This document shows, in pieces, positions 35,961-48,829 of a stretch of 64,000 bases of DNA. Source of the DNA: Paragonimus skrjabini miyazakii (taxonomy: Eukaryota; Platyhelminthes; Trematoda; Plagiorchiida; Troglotrematidae); contig JTDE01000032.1 in the NCBI GenBank assembly GCA_014338405.1, positions 28,090-92,089 of the forward strand, read 5' to 3'. Each line of letters starts with the position of its first letter. The stretch's first letter is position 1. Below the pieces are notes generated by a model. That model was not told where the DNA came from, did not search any database, and was given only the letters and a program-made list of their open reading frames with translations. The position numbers and the translations under genes were made by a program.

Positions 35961-37299
35961 CTCTGTTCCCAAAAGCGGACATTAGTAGGCATCCCCCTAG
36001 TTTAGATGAGCTAATTTATGGTTGGCGTCGAACTGGCTTCCCACCAAAGCATAATGCGAAAATGACACATAACAGTGCATGAGCGGAATCCACGCAGATG
36101 TTCCAGATTTATTTGTAAACTTGAAAGCAGTCAGGTCACTGACAGTTAATGGTCATGTGGTCAATCTGTGCCCATGAAACAGTCGGTGATGAAGATTGCC
36201 AGGTGAGGTACTGAAGTCTAGAACGCTGAAAATTAAAACTTGCCAGAAACAGACCTTTACCAGCACAAAGCCACAACGAACGTTCATCGTTGTCTGTTCG
36301 ATGAGCGTTATCGAGGGTGAGGCATGTCTAAGTCATCGTCTAGGCTACATACTCGGGCAAGTCTCCCGTCAGTAACATCCTGCACGTGCGCCCCGCGATG
36401 TGCAGTATGTTAGTAATTTGATGTTAAAAGTCACCTTCAACGACGTTTGAACTACAGTCTGTTGGGGGTATACCCCAGAACAACCAACAGATAAGTATTG
36501 TGATGGGCATCTCTCGATGCTCTAACAATACCTTCGAGTCGGATACCGTAAAGACAGCTGTTGACGGGTATCCAGTCAAACAGCAACTTATTTGAATATA
36601 AACTGAAGACAACTCCAACACCAGCATGGCCAGTGGCTTGAGCTGTACAGTCTGTAGACAGGCACGCATTTTACTCTCATGATGAAGCGACTGACAGAAT
36701 TTGAAGATGTGGCGCTGAGCCAAAATTATGAAGCCATGTCTCAAGAAGACAACATATATTGATGGCTAGGATCTCCAAAGCACATGCAAGAGTTGCCTGC
36801 TTACTTATTTGCATATGTGTTCGAAAGTTAAAGATGACAGTTTTAAATGGTTTTCTGGAGGAAAGTAGGGGGGGCTTATGTACTTCCGGCGAAAACCTTA
36901 GTGTTTGCTACTCTGTAATCTTGGCTACAACTTCTGTCATGAGCAGCAAATGAGGCGTGTCGCTGGTGTATGACTGAAAACGGGCTAAGGGGTCACCAAG
37001 TAATCAGGCATTCAAAAACAGGAGGGAAGTAAACCAGTTGGTTGGATGCGGTAAAATGTGACATTAGAGCAAAGCCGACCATCAGCACCTCGGTCGAAGA
37101 GTTATTTTAGGAAGACATGACAGAATTCATGATTAATGCACGCTCAAGTTCATAATTGTGGAAGCAGAATACTTGTCGGTTTTGCACAAGCCGAAAAATA
37201 GGGTTGGTTTTAGGCACACGAATCGGAGGCTTTGGTCCAAAGAAAATCTATCCCACTAGGCAGCGGGGCGAAGGACGGAATTCCCAGTCCGTTGAGGGT

Positions 37300-37800
37300 T
37301 GGTAACCGGTAGTGGTTCGGTTCACACGGTGTTTGAATGGAATTCATCTACCCGGAATGCCCGGTGCACTTTGCAGAAGGTTGCGACAGAAGCAGCGCAG
37401 CAAACTGCATATTCACCAACGGAGGCAAGTCCGATGTAGCAGATATGTCCAATCAAGTAGTCCAAGACGGACAAAGTTGTTGAGACACTTGCCTCCCGTT
37501 GTCGGGGGCCAGTGATCAACTTGGTTCATATGCCATTCAACTAGGGTCATGTCATTCAAAACACAACTTACCTGCCTGTTGAAATTGGCGGTTGCCAAGA
37601 TGATTTGTACGTCTTCCTTGGAAGTTGTGCGGATAACGTGCTGCCAGACGAACGGCACGATGTCCAGGAGACCATGTGTTCCCGCTGAGGCATCAGAAAC
37701 CTTTTTGTGACGGGCTAACGTACACCATGTTGTAACACTGTTAAAGAGCCTATGAGGCATTTGATAGGAGACCTAGTTGTCAACCGCGAATCCATCTCCT
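37300..37800 (-). mobile_element. possible endonuclease part of the same RTE-type element
   Basis: The minus frame contains E-D-V-Q-I-I-L-A-T-A-N-F-N-R-Q-V, resembling the D-V-V-I-x-A-G-D-F-N-A-Q-V strand of AP-type endonucleases in RTE elements. It is followed by a G-G-K-C-L-N-N-F-V-R-L-G-L-L block at the right distance. The catalytic G-D is changed to T-A. Its position about 1.4 kb upstream of the RT on the same strand fits one element of about 3 kb. Divergence makes the call moderate. Confidence 0.4.
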
Positions 37801-40589
37801 CTTGGTAGTACGACTACTCATTTTCCGCGACTGTCTTATTTCGCAGCCAGCCCTCGTGTGGAGGGCCGTTCACCAATCAGCAGCTTGGGACGCTCCCGGT
37901 GGAAACGAGCTAGTCTATCAGTTTAGCTAAGTACTGGCTACCGGCTTGTCTAGTTCCTGGCACTCATGGATGCTTGTGATGCATATATTTGTCTTCCAAC
38001 AGGCAATGTATCTGAAGTTGAAAAGTAAAAGAGATACTTAAACGTACCCTATCACTAGGTCAAAGACAACCGGCTGTCGTTTAACATGACGAAATATAGG
38101 TTAATGCACCTACACCATTCAGGCTATAGGTAACACTTTTGAAGCAAAAATCTTTATACCACAACGCGACCCATACACAACTGTATCAAGGTGCTTCATC
38201 CTCTCTGCTACCAGTTCGTCAACAAACGAGAGGGCCGCACTGGCACCAGGCTTACTGATTAGGCTGTTCGGTCATCTCCACTCGGACCGTTGAGCTAATA
38301 TGTTCACTTCAGCAACACGCCTCATTTTGAGCTATGTACCTAAATTTTGCTTTCCTTATTTCGTAAAGAATACTGTCGATATTGAAAACTTACAACGTGA
38401 AGCTACAAAGCTGATTACGGTTTTATATGTCCTATCCTACTGACACAGGTTGTCCGAACAATAGTAATCTACAAAACACTATCACCATAACCCAAGATAC
38501 CTGATTTTGATATATCGGATCCTCCATTAACCCCAGAAGTCATTAAGAACTAACAGTGCCTAGCAAAAATAATTATTTCGGAGGTAACCAGTAAAGCTTC
38601 TTCAGTGAATGAGTCGTCTGCTTAGCATAAAACACGGTTTTAGCTACCGGTTTTTTACAATCTAAAACAACCTACCACAGTCTGTCTTAACTACTTCATT
38701 GGTAACTGGATTTAAGCGTAGGCCGGATGCACATTTCAGGAACACCAGTCAGTGTTTTGAGATAAGATGCTGGTCAGAATCCTTGTTATGCGGTGAAGAT
38801 ATGCCCGATCTCCCATTGCCGATGTTAGCCAGCAGCTGTCTGTAGTTTGTAGAGCGCCTGTTGTGTGATTGATAGGCAGTTGTTGGGTTTCTATCCTGCT
38901 GATTTACTGCTGATTTTTGTTGTCATGATGTTTTTTTGCTGACCCTTTAAAAGTGATATTATCTACCGATTTTATTCTTTCTTTGAAAATCATTTAACGC
39001 AAATTCTGGCGTGCATAAATTTCCCAGTTTTCTATAGTCTGTAAATCTCCTTTGAATACCGTGTATCACATAAGCAATATTAACTATAAGTCACAGGTTC
39101 AGGGAATCCACAAGTATTCCAGTTTGCTTATAACTAGTCATCTTATAGGTATGTGGAAACTTTCGCCTTGATTTCTCAAACGTATATTGAGGGTCGTGTG
39201 TGCCACCCGAAGCCAAAATCAGTTTTGCAGGCCAATGCACTGTCTGAGGCAGTTTGCATTTTTAGTGACAGACATGTGTCTTAGTTTTGCTGGACAACGT
39301 GTAATCCGTTATCTGGTAGCTCACTGATATACTACACATGCGTGTGCATTCCATTCTCTAAATCAATAAAACTGTATTTGAAGGATACTTTGCGTGGTGG
39401 AAGTTAGAAAATTAACGGGGATTTGTGTTTTAAAAAGGGCGACGACAGAATGACTTTTGGCAACACAGATACCAAATGGTATGTCAGAAACAGTGAACTT
39501 TAAAGTAGTACGATATAGTACACGCGATCATGTTTATTTACATGGAAAATCCTATCAACTGGGAATCGCAATGAAAAGTTGTGACGACCTCGGAGCGGTG
39601 ATTCCCACTGTGCACAGTTAAACATCGTTAACGATGTGAGAAAATGTTTCTTGTGAGTCCTTCGTTTGCAGTAAGTAAGGCTCCATTAAGTTCTCTCATT
39701 CATGTACAATGTTTCAAATAACAAGAGCCGGAAGAACGGAGACAGATTATTGATCGATAGGAAGATTTTCGACGCCGGTGAACAACTGCTGCGGCAGTGT
39801 ATCGTGTCTCGTGCTAACACATTGTTCATGAATTTCTTTCAAGCATAGAATAATTCGCTAGTAAATCAAAGTAGACGAAAGAGAAAAGACATAACTCGTA
39901 TTATGTTCTGTGGACTAACGTATTGCACATTCTGATTAATCAATTATTTTCAAAATTTACAGCGAAACGCAGAATAATAGGCGTAATGGTGATTGGAAAC
40001 ACGATTAGGGCCGTCAAGCGTATACCCGGTGGAATGTTGTTTCACTGTTCTGTATTAATATGATAGCAGTCAGTAACCTCATTGAAGTTTCCTTTTAATT
40101 ATCATCATTAATCATTTATTTACACTTATAAACCGTCCGGCACAATTTTTAATCGGCCAGCACAGAGGCAGGAACAAATAAACAGAGGCCTTTCACCTTC
40201 CTGTGACAACTTACGAACCTATGAACCTATGTAGGAGGAAACATAACTTCGTCTATAGCAGGTCATTTACGTTAAACTGAATGCAGGGTCAAGATACATA
40301 AGCACCATCTATAAATTTCTGGGATACTGGGAAGCTGTTATCTGGCCTACTGAACTTTTGCCAGTTCGATACCAAATCCCTCCAATATATTCAGAAATCA
40401 TTTGGTCTGCCAGTTTGGTGGTCATCAGCCCAACGCTTTTTAGTAAATATCATGAATTACGTGCTCCCATTGTTGTATTCAAAATCATATAGGGAACATA
40501 GCATTTTAATTTTACGTACGTGTCTTTCGCGTCATCCGTGACTTAGTTTGAAAATTCTGTTCCTGAACGTGTGCGTTTTACTACCAATC
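37801..40589. other. no recognisable feature
   Basis: No family-like frame, RNA or clear repeat seen. Confidence 0.5.
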
Positions 40590-40657
40590 GGCTTCAGCTG
40601 GACTCAAACTAGACTGTTTAGTCGCGACATGAACTGTAGCAACTGAGCTATGAACTC
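40590..40657 (-). tRNA. degenerate tRNA-like sequence (pseudo-tRNA or SINE head)
   Basis: On the minus strand the sequence has TAGCTCAGTTGCTAC, close to a tRNA D-arm/A-box. After 24 bases comes AGTTTGAGTCC, close to a T-arm/B-box. The spacing is that of a tRNA. I cannot draw a good acceptor stem or anticodon stem. It is therefore a pseudogene or the head of another SINE family, different from the hammerhead SINE. Confidence 0.45.
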
Positions 40658-43600
40658 ACGTCTGAAACTCAGATTTTTCATCTTAGGACTCAGTTGCCCA
40701 CGCACCCAACTGTCATATAAAGCCCACCAGACGACCCAGTTGTGTTTGTCAAACAAGATTTCTCAAGCACTTTACACTGGAATCTACCAGTGCTACTAGA
40801 AAGCATTGTCATCCTGTTAGTGAGACGAAGTTTGGAAGATTTATTTGTTTAAAAGAGATCCAGTTGGAAAATCTCTATGCTTTGGCTGTTTATCGCAGCT
40901 GAATCGCTGTGTACGTTGAGGTCCATATTCTAACCTAGGTTCAGACATGACCACACATGGATACATTTGAATTGCACATCATGTTCGCAAATTTGAGGCA
41001 TATTGCCTTTGTGTACATCTTCAACTTATTATTCTGAACACATTACTCTTCTGGTTTCTGCCAAATTTAGTTAAAAGTAACTTCTTGCTGGATTATCCAT
41101 TAACAGATTTGTTCAACTCATTTATGTCTTTCATCAAGCTTTTTGTTATTACTAGCTTACAACTCAAGTTGAAATTAGTTGTCACAGTTAGGTGGGGGTG
41201 ATGGAGTTCATATTTTTGGTTTCTGATTTCACAGTCATCTTGAGTCACTTGCCGTGACCATTTATCAGGTACGAGTTTCCTAGTCGTATTTCTGTGAGTT
41301 TTCGGCTAATGGAATAACAACTGATGCGGCTCAACCAGCTTATGGTAACATATGAGAGCAATTTTTCCTGCCGCAAGGACAGGCAATCTAATCTTTTACA
41401 CTCTATTAAGTATGCCAGTAAGTATGTATATGTGCATAATTCCACTAACAAGCTGTGTATAATGTTTTAACTAGGTAGGATGACAGCGAAAGATTGGTAA
41501 GCACCCAGTCGCGACGAACTTCTCATGAATTTGGGCTGTGTTTTGGCTACAATCTTGTTTCCTTTTTATTTGCTTACGGTACTAGCCATCATGTCTTAAA
41601 AATTTTGTAATCAGCGTGAGGATTTGATACCGTATGAACAATCGTTTGTTAGCTGTTCAACGCGTTGTAACTAAGCCCTCGCTTTCTGACAGAATTGTCG
41701 ACATTCATTCAGCTGCGATTATGGTAGTTTTTTTACTCACGAAACAGCGAAGTTTGTTTAAACGAGACTGGCTTTCCTGTAACTAGTTCACTAACATTCA
41801 CACAAAAATTCAGCTCACAACAGATGCTTTTATGGTTTCAGCCACATTTAAAAGGAGGTGTTATTACCCTACCGATGCAAAGACCACATCTACTCAAGTA
41901 GTAGATGTCAGCAGGGAGTAAGCATACTGATGGCAAAAGTTCAGTTTGTCTAACTCCCAAACGAATATGCATAAATCACTATCTGATTGTGTAAACAGAA
42001 CCAATCGTCCAGTGGTTGACAGAACCATCTACATTGTTGTGAAGTAGCAAGTTGTGCTGGGAACTCCCCTAAATCCTCTATTAACTTCACACAATGTGAT
42101 ACTTACTGCTAGCAAGTGCCTTCATGTACCCATCCATCAAAAAAGGGTGAGAGAATGCAGCGCTTGATTCAAATCCTTGTGCTAGGTAGATGTTAAGATC
42201 ACCCAACGTATGTTGGGAAGCAGAGTGACCTCCTTTCTTTGTGAACTGAAAGCATCTGCCCCCTCAGTTAGTAGTTTGATTTATGAGTTTCATTCATTTA
42301 ACTATTTTTGACTTTCACGGCTGTTATGTATAGCCGGTAATCTAAACTGGATAAATTTGACAGCGCACCAGATTGCGTACATATTGTGACCTTACTGAGT
42401 GTGCACTGTGTAGCTGTTGCAACCTACGGCAGAGTGGTGTGTTGTCACTTTGTGTGCGTGCTTTTGTGACCATATCTGTTCAACGTTCCTTTGAAGGGGA
42501 ATTCGCGGACTTATAATTCACGTTCGTTATCAGTTTTTCCTTTCGCCTGTGAATAAAAAAGTTTTGACGCGAGAGTTGTTAGGAAGAAAGTCAGGTTATA
42601 ACAGCAGCTGTAGTGATGATCGTTAGACTCATCCACTGGTGTTGATCTTTACTGATTCGGCAGAGACACAAGTAGCCCAAATGCTGGTCCCGTAACCTTG
42701 TTCATATTTCAATGGTGTGCTCACCCAGTTGGAACTAACTGCAGTCCTCAAGCCATTGGTTGAACAGTGAATCGACCTGGGCCATGGCGTTGCCGTATGT
42801 TAGCCGTATGGAATAAGTTTGAAACGATAATCAGAATATCTACATAAGTGGGAATGAAAACGAAGTCGACATGCCTTGATTAGCCACACGAAGCATTGGT
42901 ATGGATGTATTGGCACACTACTAACCTTAACAGACGACTGGTCATGCACACCTGATTTGGTGTGTGACGCGTTCAGAACACGTAGAGGTACGCTTCGTGT
43001 GCGGCATGAGCGTGATAACCGTAACTCAATCAAGGCGAAACAGCAGTATACACTCCAGTCAGGAGTTTGGAGCTGGTTGAACGGTATGTCGTCAAAGAAG
43101 GTTCATTGCAGATTTTCAGTGTGAACAGTGTGAAAAATTCCTATCCAACCAATGACTTTGAATAAGATTACTTACATTCACGATCTCTAAAAAGGATCAT
43201 GTGGTTCGCTTTGACAATGTGGCCTAGGAAAGACCCATCCAAGCAACAATCTCGTTTAATTGCAAGGCTGAAGCTTAAGAGCCTGGTCTGCCAAAATAAA
43301 CTTTCAAACTTTTAAAACATCAGGAATTAAAGCAGTCGTAAAAAATAGGGCTTTAGGTTACGTGGTTGCAGCAACACCATAAAGTGTATTGCTTAGTAGG
43401 AAATGGCTGAACAGTTTCATATTTTTTGTTCCACCTTCTCTTCTGGTTGGAAGAGGATTTAATTTTAGCAGACGGCAAACAGTGCCAAGACGAGACCTTA
43501 TGTATAGTGTTAATCATGGTGGCTTTAGATTACTACTATTTCTACCGGATTTTTCACAAGTTCAGCTATTTCACTGATCAATACACGGGTCAAATACTCT

Positions 43601-44432
43601 CGGATCCACGCTTATTTGATATTCTGTGGGGGTATGAAGGAATTACTCCCTTATGGATATTCCGAAGATTAAGCATATAGAGCTTTCTGCTATTGATTCA
43701 AGGTCCCCACGCAGCCACAAAGATAAAACACTGTTCAGCTACGCAAATATGTATAAAATCACCGGGAAATCCTTGAAATTCACGTGCACAAAAATCCAGA
43801 ATTTTAAGTAAAGAGTCAAAGTGGACACCACTTATGCCTGTGCTCAGTTTAGTTTCCGTTTGTTATGCACGTCCAGTGTCGAATACCCATTTTTAAGCTA
43901 TCATGCATAACCGGTTTCGCATATCCCTGAAACGGTTTCAAGTACACAGCATAGTGTTTGATATGCAGTTTTACCGTTCTATGGCATATCCAATTTTACC
44001 ATCCGAAAAGCTGCGACTTCACTTTTTTAACCAACTAATGACGATGGAGGAGAGACATGAAGAGAGCGGTCAGATGCTTAATTCTATCTCAGGAGCCACT
44101 TCCCTCATATATGTGCACTGAAAATCAGGCCCCTACCAAGTGATGTGCGCGCACACTCACCGTCAATGAGAGGAGATTCCAACCAAATAATCAGGGCTGG
44201 ATTCTGTCGAGATCTGGCCATTTAGAGGTGCATCGTCACAACTAAGCAGCCAGGACATATCACGCCATATTAATCAACCGGCCCAATTCGGTTGGCATGG
44301 TCGTGGGTGATGGTATGGTTCCACTAAGCCAATCAGATTGCAGCCTTGCGGTAGAACGCCTGTGCGCTATCTGGACTGCTTTCTCGCGTTGTTTTCTGAT
44401 TCCCCACTGTAACGTGTTTAGCTCTGACACCC
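40658..44432. other. no recognisable feature
   Basis: Open frames such as 43,426-43,680 and 43,903-44,121 show no recognisable domain. Confidence 0.5.
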
Positions 44433-44551
44433 TGATTGTCATATACGACCGTTTCATTTGATTCGTTTTGTGTCTGATTGTCATGTATAATCGTATCATT
44501 TGATTTACTTCGCGTCTTGTGGATCATGTATGACAATCCATTCGTCCTATA
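44433..44551. repeat. short tandem repeat, 42-43 base unit, about 2.7 copies
   Basis: TGATTGTCAT...TTTGATT units start at 44,433 and 44,475. A more diverged third copy has TCATGTAT at 44,524. The repeat causes the reiterated D-N-Q and N-E-S-N frames on the minus strand, which are not a real protein. Confidence 0.75.
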
Positions 44552-46044
44552 AATTTACAGTCTGTGTGGTTTAATTCTGATTCGCTCTGCTTATAAACGG
44601 TGTTGCTACGTCTTTTATACGTATCGGTTTTGAGTCAAGCGACGATCTACTACTGGCATTCCAGAATTTTAAATCTTTGACACAAAGAAAAGTGTTATCG
44701 GCGATATGGTTCACAAAGCCACTGACGTAAATCAAATAGGTTATTGGGGAACAACGGCGTTTATAGGAGGAGAAGACAGGCTTGATTTGGCTTTAACTGT
44801 GGTGGTTATACTCTCAATAAAGAAAGTAAACGAGTGAAGAACTTCTATTTGGATGCAACAGACCGCTGATTTGCTTGCAAGCAAATCACATACACCGCGA
44901 GTAAAGGTTCGGATGAGATCGGGTAAGGTGGCGTTTGAGAAGATACCAATATCTCTGATTTCTTTCATGCTTTCCAGATAGCTGATCACAAGGATTGTGC
45001 ATAACGTGCGCAACGTTACGATGTAGGAAATCAGGGTAACTCAAAATACAGCCATATTTCTACCATCGACGGAATCGGTACGCTTAAATGCGGCAAGCCT
45101 TGTACGATCTGGGGTACGACGTCATGTTAGGAGCCTAAAAATATCACATTTAGACTCAGCTACTCAATCAACCTACTGTGTCATGGAGACTCCAACAAAT
45201 CGTCCACGAGATTGACTTCCCAAAGAGGATTTCGGTGTTAGTTCATGCTTAAATCCACCAACACTACTTAGCAAACTGCCGCAGTTATGGTCGAAAGGAC
45301 TCCCAAAATGTCATGGATAATACGGTTAATCCACTAATTACCTAACTTAATTTGCCAAGTTGTTTTGAAGTAACGAAATTCACCTATTTCCAAGATAGGC
45401 ACGAGGAAATGTGTATCTGAATATGAAGACTACGATCGGATATGAGTGCTACTCAGCCTGAAATTAACGAACGTCTGTTTGTACAGCTCATTGTTATAAC
45501 GTTCACATAATTTTTGTGAAGGTAGTAAGTGATAAAATTAAATGGGTAATCTCAGAAAAGGGAGAATTTCTAACAATTTGGCTGCTAGTTGCAAGCCATT
45601 GTATTTAATTCACAGAGTAATTGATGACATATTCCCCTAATCGGAACAGAAAATTCAAAAAACGTCAGTCGTTAAATGATAGTGTTCGGTCTGACGCGAT
45701 GGAAAGACAAAAATTCAAAGGTAAACATAATCTGACAAAGTCAGTTGATATTCAGGACACCGTAGGATTAGCACGGTAAGTACTTATGCATTGGACACTA
45801 AGACAACTATCCATAACAAGACGCATACCCGAAACAAAGATACTGGGCGACGCCAAGTTTACTGATCAAAGGCCTCATAAGTATTTGGGAAATAGAGAAT
45901 GGTCAGCAGACGAAGGTCGGTCGCATGCAAAGAATGGCATTACATGAAAGGAGATAAATGACTCAACAGTATTTATTAATCCCAAGAATGCAAAGCAAAT
46001 TTTTCCCGTCACAAGTTTGAACAGAGAAGTCAGAAACAGTCTTT
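44552..46044. other. no recognisable feature
   Basis: Nothing recognised. The last part may be the 3' pseudo-LTR of the minus-strand Penelope-like element. Confidence 0.4.
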
Positions 46045-46092
46045 TGTACAATGTATCTCTCGATCACATTTCGCTACATCTCATCAGGTACA
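46045..46092 (-). ncRNA. candidate hammerhead ribozyme 3' of a Penelope-like element
   Basis: On the minus strand: stem I TGTAC with GTACA (five pairs), core CTGATGA, an 8-base stem-II region GATGTAGC, core GAAA, stem III ATGT with ACAT (four pairs, 11-base loop), and cleavage after ATT. All three junctions are in the right order. The weakness is stem II, which has only one sure G-C pair. The motif lies about 100 bases after the endonuclease end of the minus-strand Penelope-like element, in sense. Penelope-like elements of animals are known to carry hammerheads in their terminal repeats. Degeneration of stem II may mean it is no longer active. Confidence 0.42.
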
Positions 46093-46194
46093 TACTGCAG
46101 TCCGTGAGTTTATATAGCAAAGTGCAATGGGCATTGTGAAGCTAAACAACAAAATCAACAAACACAAACACTCAGACGGATCCTTACACATCAG

Positions 46195-47640
46195 TTACCA
46201 CGGCAATCTCGTACTGACGAACAAGTCTTTCTGTACGCAAAAGGGTGGCTTCCATTCGCCAACTGCTACCGCCTCCGCGAACAGGAGGATCCTTCTATTT
46301 TTTGTTGCGCAACGTATCCGAAACGCCTTCTCCAGGTTCAGTTGGGGTCGACAAGTCAACAGGTGGCGGGCGATCGATGACGCTGGTTCCTTGTGACTTG
46401 TCGCATTCTGACTTGAGCCCGGTATTGTAGTATCCATGACCATTTTGCGAACCCAAATTGGAATGTGTTCGTTAAACCGCTTACGTAACTGCCACTCCGT
46501 TCTCCTTATGTAAGTGGCCCGTCACTCACACGAGGATTCATAGATGGTGTGAGATTTGGTGCTGAGAGGTAGCGGTGTTTTCAAAGGTGGTGTTGGGATG
46601 CGGGTGGTGGTGAACAGGATGACCAGTTGGGCTGCATAGAACGTAGCCGTGAGACGGGTTTTCAACAGAGTGGCAGTGTCATCACCTTTGTATGGCAAAC
46701 GGAGATAGACATTTATTTTGTGGGCTGTTGAACACATCGCGGCGGCCGGCTTTGGTTCGCTGAAATTCTGAACAAATGCCTATGGATAGCTACTGTTTTA
46801 GTGCGGTTCTCAACAATGACATCTCTTTGGCCAATGGTTCTCTTGAACAGTTTCTTCTTGCGCGATAGAACAAAGTCCTCACCAGACCCCGCTTATACTG
46901 GATTTGCAAAAAAAACTGTGAAAGTTCAGGTACTGTCCAGTCCAAGTGTGTTATCGATAGACCAACCGCAGTAACCAACTGTTGTTCTGGCGCCTAATGA
47001 TAATATTCAAAAACGTCAGGTTTCATCCTGTTCGTGCTCAATGGTGAAGCTTATTTCGGTAATTATCAACACATCATCAACATAACGCCGATAAAAGTGA
47101 GCCTGATTGACAACAGAGCCTGCGTCCTGCTCCAGGTGGGCAACGAAAACATCAGTTAGTAGCGGGCCGAGTGGACTGCCCACAGCACCACCGTCGATTT
47201 GTATATAGCCAGTTCCCTGGGAGTAGAACTCTACGTTCGTTGTGCATAGTAGAACTGCTGTCATGATGAACAAATTTTGTGTTGAGACTCGCTTCAAATC
47301 ATCGGCTGGATAACCAAGAGTGCATATTGTTTGCACTGTCAATGACCGTGAAATTGGGACGAAAACACTGTGCGTCATTTGTAATCCTGCACGAATGATT
47401 AACATGATAGAGAAATCTTGTTTGACAGAAGCCATCACAAGAGAAAGTATAATGGTCGCCTCGGGCGCTATGAACATTCTGGATCTTAGTCAGTAGAAAC
47501 ACGGATAGGATTGGGGTGGCAAAACTGAAGATCCCGAAAAGATGTAATCGGAGTGGAGTAGTAATCAACTGAGTAGAGAAACACCGGTCACTTTCTGAGC
47601 ACGACGACCTTCCAGCTTGTAGTATGTCTCGTCCATTCAC
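46195..47640 (-). mobile_element. Penelope-like retroelement: RT and GIY-YIG endonuclease relic
   Basis: From high to low coordinates: Y-I-Q-I-D-G-G-A-V-G-S-P-L-G-P-L-L-T-D-V-F, then Y-R-R-Y-V-D-D-V-L-I (catalytic Y-V-D-D kept). Next, in another frame, come Y-K-R-G-L-V-R-T-L-F, R-A-R-R-N-C and V-Y-L-R-L-P-Y-K-G-D-D. Then T-Y-I-R-R-T-E-W-Q-L-R-K-R (the Y-I-G-R-T of the endonuclease, Gly changed to Arg), S-S-I-A-R-H-L-L and F-A-E-A-V-A-V. The ORF ends R-L-P-W. The order RT then GIY-YIG is specific to Penelope-like elements. Stops and frameshifts show it is not coding now. Confidence 0.87.
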
Positions 47641-48829
47641 AACGCAAAAACCATTGGTTCATGGACTCTCCATCCTGAACGAATCCCAAATGGTGAATTA
47701 TAGCGGGTCGTTACCGATCGCTGTTTGTGAGATTCAACATTAACCGAGAAGCAAACTCTGTATTTGTAGCTTGCTTACATGCAGACTGTGTTAGCTAAGC
47801 CTAGAATACCCAGTTTGCCGATAAAAAGTTGGAGAATTATGTAACTGTTTGGTTTGCCTCCAGGAAATAGAAGTCACTATTGTACAAACTGATGAATGTT
47901 GCTGTTCTCGCTTTTAGGTCTATTGCATTGAGATTTTCTCGAAATTAACGAGTGATTCATTCGGGGGTTCAGGTGTTGTTTCAGCCGATAGACGGGCCGT
48001 CCTTTCTTCAGAGACGCTTGGATGTTGTTATCCACTGTCGTACGAACACACAGTTGATAAATTGTGTAGGCTCCATCTTTCTGCGTGAATGAGAGATCTG
48101 AGCGGGTGATTCTTTCGGAGACAATCAATGTGCGGACTGCGTCCGGGTAAAATGTGTGGAACACTGTCACGGCTGTTATGTTAAGCTTATAGTCACAACA
48201 AAAGACCACGAGCTACGTCTTCTGAATAGCGTCTTTCAGTCCGTCTAGCTCAAGATCTATGAACATGGCTGTAAGCTTTTCCGAAACGCTCGTTGGGTTA
48301 CCGCTAGGCTACCCCCACAACTTGTAACACCCCAGTACTCAGCGGCTTGCATAGTTTATTAACTAGGGCATCAGGCCACGCCTAGGCACCAGCCATGAAC
48401 AGAAAATATCACACTGCTCTGGGGCGTGTAAGTATTGCGGACTACTCAATAGTAAACAGTAGTAAGGCGTTTTAAGACGAAATCAGATGTCCAGGACATT
48501 TAGTTTTATTTGTTTTGGATGAGTAGTCAGTACGCCAGTTAGCAACGATTATGCTAGCTATTCTCATGTTGTTCAGTCAGGAACTTAGCAGTCTACGTTG
48601 AGCTGAAGAAATCAAACCAATAACTAACCTCCCGAATTTAACACCAGATCAACCGTTCATTCAAACCGCATGAAGTATGGAAGAACTAGGGACCACAGAA
48701 CGAGTGCATGCAAATCTAGATTATAAGAAATGGCTGACAGTTCCGTAGTATATACTTTCGATCAACATATGGTGAAGAATAACCAAGCAAATAGAACACA
48801 TTTTTAAAGTGACGATTTCCTGTTAAAAC
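47641..48829. other. spacer between two head-to-head Penelope-like elements
   Basis: A minus frame at 47,877-48,209 is open but not recognised. It could be the diverged N-terminal part of the minus element. No terminal repeat shared by the two elements was noticed by eye. Confidence 0.4.

Noticed and set aside
36424..36744. 106-codon minus frame between the RTE-type RT and endonuclease blocks
   Set aside because: I could not match it to endonuclease motifs. It may be element sequence in the wrong frame, so I make no call.
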